Shown: positions 1 to 9,566, counted from the stretch's first letter. The stretch: 64,000 nt of DNA from Methylomonas sp. LW13 (GCF_016865255.1 NZ_CP033381.1:310001-374000); one strand, 5' to 3'. Program-made: numbers and translations. Notes: generated by a model not told the origin, from the letters alone.

Positions 1-258
1 GGTAATATCATCGGCTCCAATTTATTCAACACATTGGCGGTGGTGGGTTTGGCCGGGGTGATTCAGCCGATGTCGATTCCAGTGGAAATCGTTAATCGCG
101 ATTGGCCGCTGATGGCCTTGTTAACGGTGTCGCTGTTCTTTTTGGGATATGCCAGGAAGGGCGAGCAAGGCCGCATCAATCGGGTTGAAGGCGGCATCTT
201 GTTGGCCATTTACGCCAGTTACACCGTGTACTTGATTAACACCGTCGTGAGCGCTTAA
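1..258 (+). CDS. Calcium/sodium antiporter (CaCA family), C-terminal fragment
   Basis: The reading frame is open from the first base, so the gene begins upstream of the window. The visible 85 residues start with G-N-I-I-G-S-N-L-F-N, which matches the ion-binding alpha-2 repeat signature (GN-x-x-GSN-x-FN) of YrbG/CaCA cation exchangers. Two further hydrophobic helices follow, as expected for the end of this inner-membrane family. The gene stops two bases before the next start, so the two are probably cotranscribed. Family assignment is good; ion specificity cannot be read from the fragment. Confidence 0.8.
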   Translation, partial: GNIIGSNLFNTLAVVGLAGVIQPMSIPVEIVNRDWPLMALLTVSLFFLGYARKGEQGRINRVEGGILLAIYASYTVYLINTVVSA

Positions 259-260
259 GC

Positions 261-2927
261 ATGTCCTTGGAAAAACGTTTGGGAAATATTGCCTTTCGAT
301 GGGGCAACTGGCTGCTGTATTCGCCGGGGTTAGTGTTACTGGCTTCGGTAATCTTGGCTTATCTGGCCGCGCAATACACCGGCAATCATCTGACCGTCAA
401 CACCGATACGGCGGAACTGATCGCTCCGGAAGCGCCGTTTCAGCAAAACCGCCGCAAATTCGAACAGCAGTTCGGCCAGGAAGTCCATACCTTGCTGCTG
501 GTGATCGAGTCTTCCAGTCCGGAGTTGACCAAGGCCGCTGCCCAACGCTTGAGCCGGGAGCTTAGAGCGGATACCGAACATTTCACCAAAGTCTATCGGC
601 CGGATGAAAATGCGTTTTTTCAGCGCAATGGCCTGCTGTATCTGGATACCGATAAGTTGCAGGATTTTTCGGTGACGCTGGCGCAAGCCCAGCCGTTTAT
701 CGGCCGAATCTCTCAAGATCCCAGTCTGAACGGTTTTTTCTCTATCTTCGAAGACGCGCTGAACGCGGAAACCAAGACCGAAGAAGTACCCATCGACCTG
801 ATGTCGCTGATCGACAAGGTCAGCAATTCCCTGCATAAAACTCTGAACGGCGAAACCGATTTACTGTCCTGGCAAAAACTGATCGCCGAAAACAAGATCA
901 GCGAAGAGCAATCGGACAAGGCGTTTATCTTCGTCACGCCAAAATTCGACTACAGCCAGATTTTGCCAGTGGAGCCGGCGATCAAGGTTATCCGTCAAGC
1001 GGCCGACAAAATTCAAGACCCCAATATGCCGGCTGTCAAAGTTTGGGTGACCGGCGAAGTCGGTTTGGAGCACGACGAAATGGCCGGGATGAGTGAGGGT
1101 ACCTTCACCGCCAGCATTTTTTCTATCGTGCTGGTCTGCGGCATTTTATTGGTTGCGTACCGCTCCTGGCTGTTGATGCTGGCTACCTTACTGACATTGG
1201 CTTTGGGCATGGTGTTTTGCGGATTGTTCGCCTCCGTGGCGGTGAAACAACTGAATCTGATTTCTGTTGCCTTCGCGGTCTCCAATATTGGTTTGGGCGT
1301 GGAGTATGCGATCCATTTTTGCCTGCGTTATCGCGACAATCTGGATCTCTACGGCAGCGACAAGGGCAAAGCGATTCGTTCGGCCTTGTTGGCAACCAGT
1401 CCGTCTTTGATTTTGTGCGCCGGCACTACCTCCATCGGTTTGTATGCCTTTATTCCCACCGACTACCAAGGCATTTCCGAGTTGGGTTTGCTGGCCGGTA
1501 CCAGCTTGTTCATTTGCTTATTCATTACGCTGACCGTGCTGCCGGTGCTGCTTAAGGTGTTGCCGAATCCGCCCGTGCATCAATTGCATGGCGAACAACC
1601 CGGCGAATCGAAGTTTACCCATGTGTTGGCGCACTTTACGTTGCACTATGCCAAACCGATTTCCTTGTTGACTTTGCTTGGCGCGGTGGTTGCCGTGTAT
1701 TTTGTGTTTCAGGTGCAAACCGATTTCAATCCCTTGAATCTGCGCGATCCGCATACCGAGTCGGTGATTGCCTTCAAGGACTTGATGAAAGAGCGCGAAA
1801 CTTCGCCGATGACCTTGACGGTTTTGGTGAAAAACGAAGACGAAGCCAGAGCGGCGCAGAAAAAGCTGGAGAGTCTGAAAACCGTCGATAAAACCGTCAG
1901 CTTGTTCGACTTTGTGCCTGACGATCAAGAAAGCAAATTGGGTATCATCGACGATATGGTGCTGACGCTGGGTCCGCAGAGCCAGTTTTTCCCGCAATTG
2001 AAAACCGGCACTGATCCCTTGCCGGCCATCAAGCGGATGATCGCCGCGATTGATGCCAATTTGCCGAAAAAAACCAATCCGGCGGACATCGAATCCCTGC
2101 AAACCTTTAAACAGCAGTTGCAAGACGTGATGGTGGAATTGGAAGCCAGATTCCAGCCGGACCGCGGCGTGTTTATCGAGAAGATTCAAACCTCGTTGCT
2201 CGGCACTTTGCCCACGGTCATGAACCAGCTACTCGTCGGTTTCCATGCCGAGGAAATTGTACCGACCAGTATCCCGGCGGAAATCAAGGAACGCTGGTTG
2301 AGTAAAGACGGCTTATACCGGATTCAGATTTTTCCCAAGGAAGATTTGAACGATCTCGGTAACTTGCAGGCTTTCATCACCGACGTACAGGCCGTAGCGC
2401 CCAATGCCACCGATTTGCCGGTCATGTATTGGGAATCCATGAAAGCGGTGATCGGTGCCTTCCAGGAAGCCATCATCATTGCCCTGGTGGCGATTGCCTT
2501 GCTGTTGATGTTCATACGCCGCAGTATCGTCGACACGCTGTTGGTGATGACACCCTTAGTGTTGGCCGGCTTGTTCACAATGGCAACTACCGTGTTTACC
2601 GGCACGCCGATCAATTTTGCCAATATTATCGCCTTGCCTCTGTTAATGGGGCTGGGTGTCGATAACGGCATCCATATGGTTGAAAAATTGCATCATTCGT
2701 TGTCCGAGGATCAGAATATTTATCAATCCAGTACCGCGCGCGGGATGTTCTACGGCGCGTTGACCACCATTTCCAGCTTTGTTGGTTTGGCATTTTCCCC
2801 GCATCAGGGCATCTCCAGCATGGGTTTGGTCATCACTATCGGCATTTTCTGGATCATGACGTGTACTTTTGTGGTGCTGCCGGCTATCAGCAAGCTGGTT
2901 TTAAAAAAAACTGAGCATTTAGCCTGA
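261..2927 (+). CDS. hpnN: MMPL/RND-family transporter, HpnN-like (hopanoid-associated)
   Basis: This is an 888-residue inner-membrane protein with the two-fold RND architecture. A TM helix near 20-40 is followed by a large periplasmic loop (about 40-270) and a TM bundle (about 275-440). This is repeated as TM about 465-480, loop to about 765, and a final TM bundle to the C-terminus. Each half carries the RND-type TM4 motif: GLGVEYAIHF near 345 and GLGVDNGIHM near 800. Length and sequence style fit HpnN, the RND protein that moves hopanoids towards the outer membrane. Other MMPL lipid exporters are possible. The ATG lies two bases after the preceding stop. No other hopanoid gene is in view, so the hopanoid role is by family only. 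Confidence 0.7.
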   Translation: MSLEKRLGNIAFRWGNWLLYSPGLVLLASVILAYLAAQYTGNHLTVNTDTAELIAPEAPFQQNRRKFEQQFGQEVHTLLLVIESSSPELTKAAAQRLSRELRADTEHFTKVYRPDENAFFQRNGLLYLDTDKLQDFSVTLAQAQPFIGRISQDPSLNGFFSIFEDALNAETKTEEVPIDLMSLIDKVSNSLHKTLNGETDLLSWQKLIAENKISEEQSDKAFIFVTPKFDYSQILPVEPAIKVIRQAADKIQDPNMPAVKVWVTGEVGLEHDEMAGMSEGTFTASIFSIVLVCGILLVAYRSWLLMLATLLTLALGMVFCGLFASVAVKQLNLISVAFAVSNIGLGVEYAIHFCLRYRDNLDLYGSDKGKAIRSALLATSPSLILCAGTTSIGLYAFIPTDYQGISELGLLAGTSLFICLFITLTVLPVLLKVLPNPPVHQLHGEQPGESKFTHVLAHFTLHYAKPISLLTLLGAVVAVYFVFQVQTDFNPLNLRDPHTESVIAFKDLMKERETSPMTLTVLVKNEDEARAAQKKLESLKTVDKTVSLFDFVPDDQESKLGIIDDMVLTLGPQSQFFPQLKTGTDPLPAIKRMIAAIDANLPKKTNPADIESLQTFKQQLQDVMVELEARFQPDRGVFIEKIQTSLLGTLPTVMNQLLVGFHAEEIVPTSIPAEIKERWLSKDGLYRIQIFPKEDLNDLGNLQAFITDVQAVAPNATDLPVMYWESMKAVIGAFQEAIIIALVAIALLLMFIRRSIVDTLLVMTPLVLAGLFTMATTVFTGTPINFANIIALPLLMGLGVDNGIHMVEKLHHSLSEDQNIYQSSTARGMFYGALTTISSFVGLAFSPHQGISSMGLVITIGIFWIMTCTFVVLPAISKLVLKKTEHLA

Positions 2928-3043
2928 GAGTTTGAAAACCATAGCCTAGACTTATCCGGCAACTTACATGGCGGCCGGTAAAGGTAGCGAACCCAGGGTA
3001 AGTTTGATTTTTATAATTAACTTTTAGTTTTTTAGAGGCAACC
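2928..3043 (+). promoter_or_regulatory. motA leader with a possible small hairpin
   Basis: This 116-base gap precedes motA. It holds a short stem (CCGGC at 2956-2960 against GCCGG at 2974-2978) followed by a GGTAGCG stretch at about 2983-2989. This is loosely reminiscent of the 3' part of c-di-GMP-I riboswitches, but the conserved GCAAAGCC core is absent. A clear sigma-28 promoter was not found. Only the hairpin is seen; any regulatory role is speculation. Confidence 0.2.
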
Positions 3044-3889
3044 ATGTTTGTAATCATTGGTTATGTGATTATTTTAGGCTGTGTATTGGGCGGCTTTTTG
3101 ATGGCCGGCGGCCATCTGGGCGTGCTTTGGCAGCCGGTTGAGGTGCTGATCATCGTCGGTGCCGCCTTCGGTTCCTTCCTGGCCAGTAACTCGCTGGCCA
3201 CCAGTAAAGCGGCGATGGCCGGCGGAACCGCCACGCTGAAAGGTAGTACCTACACCAAGGAGTACTACATGGAGCTGCTGATGAGCTTTAACGCGCTGAG
3301 TCAGAAGGCCCGCAAGGAAGGTTTGTTGTCCCTGGAAAAAGTGGTGGACGATCCGGAGGGTAGCTCGATATTCGGTGAAAAAATCGTCCACGATCACCAT
3401 CTGATGGAGTTTATTTGCGACAAGCTCAGGCTGATCCTGACCGGTGTCGATGTCAACCAACTGGAAGACATCATGGACGCGGAAATCGAAGTACACCACG
3501 CCGAAGGCAACGAGCCGATCAAAGCCGTGCAAAAAGTCGGTGACGGCATGCCGGCTTTCGGTATCGTCGCGGCGGTAATGGGGGTGGTACATACGATGGA
3601 ATCGGTGGGGATTCCGCCGGCGGAACTGGGCAAACTGATCGCCGCGGCGCTGGTCGGTACCTTCCTGGGTATTTTGGTGTCTTACGGCTTTATCGGCCCG
3701 GTAGCGTCGGTCATGGAAGCGCGGCTGGAAGAAGAAAGCAACGCCTATAAATGCACGCAAAAAGGCCTGCTGAATTGCGCGAAAGGTACTTCGCCGGCGA
3801 TGACGGTGGAGTTCATGCGTACCGCGATTCCTCATCATGCCAGGCCGACCTTTACCGAGCTGGAAGAACAATTGAAAGCCGGCAAATAA
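3044..3889 (+). CDS. motA: Flagellar motor stator protein MotA
   Basis: This 281-residue four-helix inner-membrane protein is of the usual MotA length. The first helices (about 2-20 and 30-48), a large cytoplasmic loop with the charged stretch RKEGLLSLEKVVDDP used for rotor contact, and the paired C-terminal helices with conserved prolines (DGMPAFG and FIGPV) are all visible. With MotB it forms the ion-conducting stator that drives flagellar rotation. motB starts 11 bases downstream, so the two form an operon. No other flagellar genes are nearby, which is common for stator genes. Confidence 0.93.
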   Translation: MFVIIGYVIILGCVLGGFLMAGGHLGVLWQPVEVLIIVGAAFGSFLASNSLATSKAAMAGGTATLKGSTYTKEYYMELLMSFNALSQKARKEGLLSLEKVVDDPEGSSIFGEKIVHDHHLMEFICDKLRLILTGVDVNQLEDIMDAEIEVHHAEGNEPIKAVQKVGDGMPAFGIVAAVMGVVHTMESVGIPPAELGKLIAAALVGTFLGILVSYGFIGPVASVMEARLEEESNAYKCTQKGLLNCAKGTSPAMTVEFMRTAIPHHARPTFTELEEQLKAGK

Positions 3890-3900
3890 GGTAAACGACA

Positions 3901-4872
3901 ATGGCCGAACAACCCATAATCATCAAGAAAATCAAGAAGGGTGGGCACGGTGGGCACCACGGCGGGGCCTGGAAAATTGCCTATGCCGACTTCGTGACGG
4001 CGATGATGGCTTTCTTTCTGTTGATGTGGTTACTCGGTTCCACCGACGAGAAAACTAAAAAAGGCATTTCCGAATATTTCCAAAACCCGTTTGGCGTCGC
4101 GATTGTCAGTAACCCCGGTGAGGGCTCCGGCGACCGGACCAGCATCATCCAGGCCGGCGGCCAGGACTTGAAATCGCAAGACGAGGGGCAAGTGCATCAA
4201 GGGGAAAATACCCCGGCCGAGCCAACGCCTGAGGATATTGAAAAACTGGCGGAAGAGCAGGAAAAACTCAAGCTGGAAAAATTGCAGGAAAAAATCGAGG
4301 ACATGCTGAAAGCCAATGACAAGTTGGCGGAATATAAAGATCAGATCAAGCTGGAAACCACCCCGGAAGGTTTGAAAATCCAGATTATCGATGCGCAAAA
4401 TCGGCCGATGTTCAAACTGGCCAGTTCCGGTATCGAAACCTATGCGCAAGCCATCCTGCGCGAGTTGGCACCGGTGATCAACGAATTACCCAACAAGGTC
4501 ACCATCAACGGCCATACCGACGCATTGCCGTTTCCCAGCAATCGCACCGGTTATTCCAACTGGGAGCTATCCAGCGATCGGGCCAATGTGGCGCGCCGTG
4601 AGTTAACCCAAGGCGGACTCAGTGAAGACAAGGTGCTGCGCGTGGTCGGCTTGGCATCCAGTATTCCTTACAAGGGCGACGTGCCTAACGATCCGATGAA
4701 TCGGCGGATTTCCATCGTCGTGATGAATAAAAAGACCGAAAATCAGGTGCTGCACGATGGCGCCGAAGATAAACCGGGCAGCAGCGATACTTCTGTGCCC
4801 GGTTTGCCGGCCATGTCGCCAACGATACAGCAAAATACCAAAATTACAGGGGCGGAAGGCGCTGCGCATTAA
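3901..4872 (+). CDS. motB: Flagellar motor stator protein MotB
   Basis: This 323-residue partner of MotA has a short basic, Gly/His-rich N-terminus and a single TM helix at about 26-48. That helix contains the proton-accepting aspartate (D30 in AYADFVTAMM). A charged linker rich in E, K and Q spans about 95-150. A C-terminal OmpA/MotB peptidoglycan-binding domain (about 150-285) includes INGHTDALPF and the NRR(I)SIVVM ending. The aspartate environment suggests proton rather than sodium coupling, but this is inferred. The tail after the OmpA domain (about 290-323) is low-complexity. Confidence 0.93.
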   Translation: MAEQPIIIKKIKKGGHGGHHGGAWKIAYADFVTAMMAFFLLMWLLGSTDEKTKKGISEYFQNPFGVAIVSNPGEGSGDRTSIIQAGGQDLKSQDEGQVHQGENTPAEPTPEDIEKLAEEQEKLKLEKLQEKIEDMLKANDKLAEYKDQIKLETTPEGLKIQIIDAQNRPMFKLASSGIETYAQAILRELAPVINELPNKVTINGHTDALPFPSNRTGYSNWELSSDRANVARRELTQGGLSEDKVLRVVGLASSIPYKGDVPNDPMNRRISIVVMNKKTENQVLHDGAEDKPGSSDTSVPGLPAMSPTIQQNTKITGAEGAAH

Positions 4873-4915
4873 TTTGGCCCGGTCAGTACAAGGCTGAACG
4901 TACGGTAAGGATCTG

Positions 4916-5665
4916 ATGCAGTTATTCAAGGCTCTGCTGAGTCAGCTAATGGCCTGTGTCGCTGTGATGGGCTTACGCGCACTGATCCCCCTGCCCATTA
5001 GCGTTTTGCAAGCTGTCGCTATTCAGGCCGGCTTGGCCGCACTGTTTTCGCGCGGTTTTCGCCAGCCTGTCTGGTGGCTGCCGATTCATTTGCTATTTAT
5101 ACCGACCGTGTTAATGGGGCTGAGCTGGCAAGTGCCTGCTTGGCTGTATCTGCTGATGTTGCTGCTGCTAACCCTATTATTTTGGGGTACAGTGAAAGGC
5201 GATGTACCGTTGTTCTTGTCCTCTTCCGCAGTCAGCGAGGCGCTGATCGAAATAGTAAGCCGCGAACGGGCGCAAGCGTTTATCGATATTGGCGCCGGTC
5301 TGGCTACCGTTGTCGTGCCGCTTGCAAAAGCCCGGCCGGACATGGCTGTGGTGGCCTTGGAGCGGGCGCCGCTACCCTGGCTGCTGGCAAGATGGCGTTG
5401 CCGCAATCTAGCTAATGTCCGGGTCGGCAGATCCAGTTTTTGGGAGCAGGATTTACGCGAGTTTGATGTGGTGTTCGCCTTCCTGTCGCCGCTGGTGATG
5501 GCGAAAATAGGCGAAAAAGTCCGGCGGGAAATGCGGGACGGCCGCTTATTTATCTCGTCCTCTTTTCCGATACCGGATAGCCACCCCGAATCGGTGCTCG
5601 AACTGAACGATAGCCGCAAAACTAAGCTGTATTGCTATCGGATAGGTGGATCTCTGAAAAGTTAA
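4916..5665 (+). CDS. Membrane-anchored class I SAM-dependent methyltransferase-like protein
   Basis: This 249-residue protein has several hydrophobic segments in its first 95 residues (about 5-25, 33-47, 55-73, 75-93). They are followed by a Rossmann-type domain with the SAM-binding motif AFIDIGAGLA at 121-130 and a downstream acidic strand (LREFDVVFAFLSP). The substrate is unknown. It lies 43 bases after motB, preceded by a GGTAAGGATC Shine-Dalgarno-like stretch, and might share the motAB transcript. It is convergent with the glycan module that ends at 5743. The class is fairly clear; the function is not recognised. Confidence 0.6.
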   Translation: MQLFKALLSQLMACVAVMGLRALIPLPISVLQAVAIQAGLAALFSRGFRQPVWWLPIHLLFIPTVLMGLSWQVPAWLYLLMLLLLTLLFWGTVKGDVPLFLSSSAVSEALIEIVSRERAQAFIDIGAGLATVVVPLAKARPDMAVVALERAPLPWLLARWRCRNLANVRVGRSSFWEQDLREFDVVFAFLSPLVMAKIGEKVRREMRDGRLFISSSFPIPDSHPESVLELNDSRKTKLYCYRIGGSLKS

Positions 5666-5742
5666 GAACCCTTTGGCTTTCTTCAGCAGGAGGGGCTTAG
5701 CTCAATGACATTGCCTGGAGAGAGTGAGTCTTAGCGCTATTA

Positions 5743-7590
5743 TTAAGCCGCCGGCGTATTCGTAAATTCGGGGACCAACTGCTTCAAACCGGCCAACAGC
5801 TGTTGGTTATCGTAGCTCCTGCACTCCTTCTGCAAATCCTCAATCTGTTTAGCCCATTCCACCGAGTCGTAGAGTCGGGCTTTGGCCAGGCGCAATTTCG
5901 CATGGCTGGTTGCCATTAATTGTTCCTGATCGTGGAATAATTCTTCGTAGAGTTTTTCGCCGGGCCGCAAGCCGACAATCTTAATGGCAATATCTTTATT
6001 CGGGACTTTGCCGCTCAGGCGGATCATCTGCTCCGCCAGGTAAGTAATTTTGACCGGTTCGCCCATATCCAATACAAACACTTCGCCGCCCTGGCCTATG
6101 GTTTCCGCTTGCATGATGAGCTGGCAGGCTTCCGGAATCGTCATGAAGTAGCGGGTAATATCCGGATGCGTCACCGTGATAGGGCCGCCGGCCTTGATTT
6201 GCTCTCTAAACAGCGGCACCACGCTACCGGCCGAATCGAGCACGTTGCCGAAGCGTACCGTGGTAAAGCGAGTGCTGCCGGTCTGATTCAGGTTTTGGCA
6301 GAGGATTTCCGCCGCCCGCTTGGTGGCGCCCATCACGTTGGTCGGATTGACGGCTTTATCGGTGGAAATTAATACAAAGCGCGCCACACCGGCGGCAATC
6401 GCCGCTTCCGCCAGGATTTTGGTGCCGATCAGGTTGTTATGCACCGCTTCGCGGATCTGATTTTCCAGCAAAGGCACATGTTTATAAGCGGCGGCGTGAA
6501 ACACGATTTCCGGTTTTTGCCCGGCAATTAATTGCTGCACCGCAACGGGATCGGCGACATCGCCCAACACCGCTTGGTGCGATAACTCCGGAAACAGCCG
6601 ATTCAAGTCGGCGTTGACTTTGTACAAATTAAACTCGCACTGATCGAATACGATCAGCTTGCGCGGCTGGGCTCTCGCCAGTTGCTTGCAAAGCTCGGAA
6701 CCTATCGAACCGCCGCCGCCTGTCACCAAAATGACTTTGTCGTGTAGATGGTTTTTAATGCCGGGCCAATCCAGCTTCACCGGCGTGCGCCCCAGAATAT
6801 CTTCGATGGAAACGCTACGTAGATTGGCGGTGGTGACCGCGCCGCTCAGCAATTCTTTGACCGAGGGTAGGGTCTGAAAATCCACCGAGCAGTTTTCGCA
6901 GATTTCCACGATCCGGCGCATTTGCTGATCGCTGGCGGACGGCACGGCAATCAGCACTGTTTCGATATTCCAGCGTTCGATTAACTCCGGAATTTGCTCG
7001 ACCGTGCCGGCGACGCGGATGCCGCGAATTTCGCGCTTGTATTTACCATGGTTGTCGTCGACGAACACTATCGGCACATAATCGCTATCGACATTGGCCA
7101 ATAAATCTCTCACCAGCATTTCGCCGGCGGAACCGGCACCGACGATCAATGCGCGCTTACCCACGCGCTCCGCGAACGTCTGTTCCTTCCAAAAGCGATA
7201 TACCAAACGCGGAATGCTGAGCAAGGAAAACAGGATCAGCACGTAAAGGGGGACGACCGAACGCGGCACGCCGTGCAGGCGGTCGTATAAAAACAAGGCG
7301 GAGGCAATAAAAAAAATCCCGGTCAACACCGCTTTGCCGATGCGGATCAGGTCCGGCAGCGAGGAAAACCGCCAAACGCCGCGGTACAAACCATACACCC
7401 AGAATAAACTGACTTGGATGGCTATGACCCAAGGCAGGAACAATAAGGCCGAATAAAAAAATTCGTCCGGGATGTTTTGCAGATTAAAGCGTAGCCAGTA
7501 AGCGCCGAACCACGCTAACGGGATCATGGCCAGATCGTGCAAAAAGATGGTGGTGCGGGAGCGGAATCTTAAGGTCACGAAATAACCCAC
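5743..7590 (-). CDS. WbpM/CapD/FlaA1-type UDP-sugar 4,6-dehydratase (membrane form)
   Basis: This 615-residue protein has four N-terminal TM helices (about 10-130), a first Rossmann-like domain (ALIVGAGSAGEM near 150) and a second, catalytic SDR domain beginning at VTGGGGSIGSE near 290. The catalytic region reads STDKAVNPTNVMGATKR. It has Met where classical SDRs have Tyr, the hallmark of WbpM-type UDP-GlcNAc C6-dehydratases. It probably makes the UDP-4-keto-6-deoxy-GlcNAc precursor of QuiNAc or FucNAc. Its start overlaps the upstream WbpL-like gene by 16 bases, indicating translational coupling in a wbpK/V-L-M-like operon. Confidence 0.88.
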   Translation of the reverse strand: MGYFVTLRFRSRTTIFLHDLAMIPLAWFGAYWLRFNLQNIPDEFFYSALLFLPWVIAIQVSLFWVYGLYRGVWRFSSLPDLIRIGKAVLTGIFFIASALFLYDRLHGVPRSVVPLYVLILFSLLSIPRLVYRFWKEQTFAERVGKRALIVGAGSAGEMLVRDLLANVDSDYVPIVFVDDNHGKYKREIRGIRVAGTVEQIPELIERWNIETVLIAVPSASDQQMRRIVEICENCSVDFQTLPSVKELLSGAVTTANLRSVSIEDILGRTPVKLDWPGIKNHLHDKVILVTGGGGSIGSELCKQLARAQPRKLIVFDQCEFNLYKVNADLNRLFPELSHQAVLGDVADPVAVQQLIAGQKPEIVFHAAAYKHVPLLENQIREAVHNNLIGTKILAEAAIAAGVARFVLISTDKAVNPTNVMGATKRAAEILCQNLNQTGSTRFTTVRFGNVLDSAGSVVPLFREQIKAGGPITVTHPDITRYFMTIPEACQLIMQAETIGQGGEVFVLDMGEPVKITYLAEQMIRLSGKVPNKDIAIKIVGLRPGEKLYEELFHDQEQLMATSHAKLRLAKARLYDSVEWAKQIEDLQKECRSYDNQQLLAGLKQLVPEFTNTPAA

Positions 7591-8606
7591 TCGGATTTGC
7601 CGGCCTTAAACCGGTAAGCCAGATAGATTAAGGGCAGATAAGCCACGATAACGCCGGCCAAAGCATGGCTGGGATGCTTGAATATCCATAGGGAGACAGG
7701 CAGCAGCCAACCGCAATTAATTGCCCAGGTTGCCAATAACACCGGCAAATGTCCGTAACGTTTGGCTGCATGCTGATAGGTATGCGAGCAATGCGCCGCG
7801 TACCATTTTTGTCCGCTGAACATTCTGACCGCCAGGGTATAGCTGGCATCCACGATAAACGCACCGAATAAAATCAGCCCGCAATACAGCAGAACGGCGG
7901 CCTGTTGTGCGGCCAGTAAAATTAATAAACCCAGCAACAGCCCGATAAAGCCGCTACCGACATCGCCCATGAAGATTTTCGCTTTCGGCCAATTCCACAG
8001 CAAAAAGCCGCCGCACGCCGCCGTCAAACTCAAGGCAACACCGCATAAGCTTTGGTCGATAAAAAACAGATAGCCCGCCAATGCCGAGGATACAAACAGC
8101 GCTTCCGAGCCGGCAATGCCGTCGGTACCGTCCATGAAATTGAACAGGTTTAAGCTCCACACCAAAAACAGTGCTCCCAAGGGGTAGCCCAACCAGCCTG
8201 GATTGACGCTTAAGCGCCCGAAGAGAGCGTCGAATGGCGCGGGGACCAATACCACGGGAAGGCCGCCCAACAATTCCAGGGCGATGATCGCCGCCAGTAA
8301 ATGCGTCAAGAAACGCCAGCGCGCGGCCACTTCGCCGTGATCGTCACAAAAGCCGATAGCGGCTATCAATAGCGTGGAGCCCAACAAGGCCAGGGAAGTG
8401 CCAGTCAGTTGCCGGTCAAAAAACAACCGGAGCATCGCCACGCTGAAGGCCAGCACGATAGCCAAGCCGCCGCCGCGCGGGGTTGGCACGCTGTGTGAGC
8501 TGCGTTGGTTGGGAATGTCCAGCACCTTGTAAGTTAAGGCGTAACGGCGAATCAGGCCGGTCAATACGGCGGCGAGCAGCAAGGTAACAGTAAAAAGCAG
8601 TAGCAC
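7575..8606 (-). CDS. Undecaprenyl-phosphate N-acetyl sugar-1-phosphate transferase (WecA/WbpL-like, glycosyltransferase family 4 type)
   Basis: This 343-residue polytopic membrane protein belongs to the MraY/WecA superfamily. Diagnostic motifs are the cytoplasmic DIPNQRSSHSVPTPRGGG near the N-terminus, the catalytic loop NLFNFMDGTDGIAG and the FMGDVGSG motif. It would transfer a HexNAc-1-phosphate (probably QuiNAc or FucNAc) to undecaprenyl phosphate to start an O-antigen or glycan repeat. It sits between a nucleotide-sugar epimerase/reductase and a WbpM-like dehydratase, exactly the order of Pseudomonas wbpK/V-wbpL-wbpM. The spacing to the upstream gene is 6 bases. Confidence 0.87.
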   Translation of the reverse strand: MLLLFTVTLLLAAVLTGLIRRYALTYKVLDIPNQRSSHSVPTPRGGGLAIVLAFSVAMLRLFFDRQLTGTSLALLGSTLLIAAIGFCDDHGEVAARWRFLTHLLAAIIALELLGGLPVVLVPAPFDALFGRLSVNPGWLGYPLGALFLVWSLNLFNFMDGTDGIAGSEALFVSSALAGYLFFIDQSLCGVALSLTAACGGFLLWNWPKAKIFMGDVGSGFIGLLLGLLILLAAQQAAVLLYCGLILFGAFIVDASYTLAVRMFSGQKWYAAHCSHTYQHAAKRYGHLPVLLATWAINCGWLLPVSLWIFKHPSHALAGVIVAYLPLIYLAYRFKAGKSEWVIS

Positions 8607-8612
8607 GCTAGA

Positions 8613-9566
8613 TTAACTTAGATGGCGAATAATATCGGGCAGGGCTTTCCAGAGAGTTTGGCGAGGTTGAAAACCCAATTCGCGGGCGATTTTAGCAGAC
8701 GAATACCACGCCGAACCGGTTAATTTTTCCAGGCTATCGCTATCGATAGGAAAGCGTCGCCCCGTCAGCCGGCCAAAGCCATCGCCCAATTTGGCTAAGC
8801 TGGTTAGCAATGGCATCGGTATCGACCAGACGACAGGCCGCTTGCCGAGCGCGGCTCTGATCGCGTCGTAAATCTGCCGGGTAGAATAGCTTTGTTGATC
8901 CGTGACTATATAAACCTGCCCGGCTGCTTCGGGATTTTCTGCAGCCAACAATGCCGATGCCACCACATCATCGACATGCACCATGGAGCGCTGGTTACCG
9001 GATTCCGGTAGCGGCGGGAATATGCCGCGGCGAATTGCGTGGATCATGCGCGGCAGATTGCCTTTCCCGGTGTCGCCGTAGACCATGCTGGGCCGTAACA
9101 CCACAGGATGCGGGACGTAGCCGCCGTTCAGCACCAGTTGTTCGGCTTCGTATTTGGATAAACCGTAGGGATCTGAGGCGGGGGCGTTGACCGTTTCATC
9201 CATGACTTGTCGGCTAGTGTGGCTGACGGCTTTAACGCTGCTGAAGAACACAAAGGCTTTCACTCCGGCCTGTTGTGCGGCTTCCAGCAGTTTGCGCGTG
9301 CCTTCGGTGTTGATTTGCCGGTATTCGGCCTCATCCTGCCGACTTTCCGCCAAGGCGTGGGCTTTGCCGGCCAGATGAAACACCACGTCTATGTCGGCGC
9401 ACAACTCCGGGGGGCAAGCTCCCAGTGCTGCCAAATCCAAGGCGATGTTGTTCTCACCATTCCCAGCGCGGCCGCATGTTCTGACCGTATAATCCTGATT
9501 GACCAAGGCTTGGCATAGGTGCGCGCCGATAAAACCGCTGGCACCGGTGACGAGGGCCTTAGTCAT
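8613..9566 (-). CDS. NAD-dependent epimerase/dehydratase (extended SDR, WbpK/WbpV-like)
   Basis: This 317-residue extended short-chain dehydrogenase has the cofactor motif TGASGFIG at about 7-14, the catalytic Ser in FFSSVKAV and the YxxxK pair in DPYGLSKYEAEQ. Together with the downstream WbpM-like enzyme it probably completes synthesis of UDP-QuiNAc or UDP-FucNAc by reducing or epimerising the 4-keto intermediate. The exact stereochemistry cannot be called from sequence. It is the first gene of the three-gene minus-strand module. Confidence 0.8.
   Translation of the reverse strand: MTKALVTGASGFIGAHLCQALVNQDYTVRTCGRAGNGENNIALDLAALGACPPELCADIDVVFHLAGKAHALAESRQDEAEYRQINTEGTRKLLEAAQQAGVKAFVFFSSVKAVSHTSRQVMDETVNAPASDPYGLSKYEAEQLVLNGGYVPHPVVLRPSMVYGDTGKGNLPRMIHAIRRGIFPPLPESGNQRSMVHVDDVVASALLAAENPEAAGQVYIVTDQQSYSTRQIYDAIRAALGKRPVVWSIPMPLLTSLAKLGDGFGRLTGRRFPIDSDSLEKLTGSAWYSSAKIARELGFQPRQTLWKALPDIIRHLS

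Noticed and set aside
1518..2189. 223-residue antisense frame over the RND transporter gene
   Set aside because: Antisense shadow of a clear coding sequence, with no start signal.
2928..3043. c-di-GMP-I riboswitch before motA (and a similar GGTAGCGGG stretch near 47000)
   Set aside because: Only the 3' end looks similar; the conserved GCAAAGCC core and the paired first arm are missing at both sites.
3074..3901. Long antisense frame over motA
   Set aside because: It mirrors a strong motA gene, is His/Arg/Gln-rich, has no family resemblance and no ribosome-binding site.
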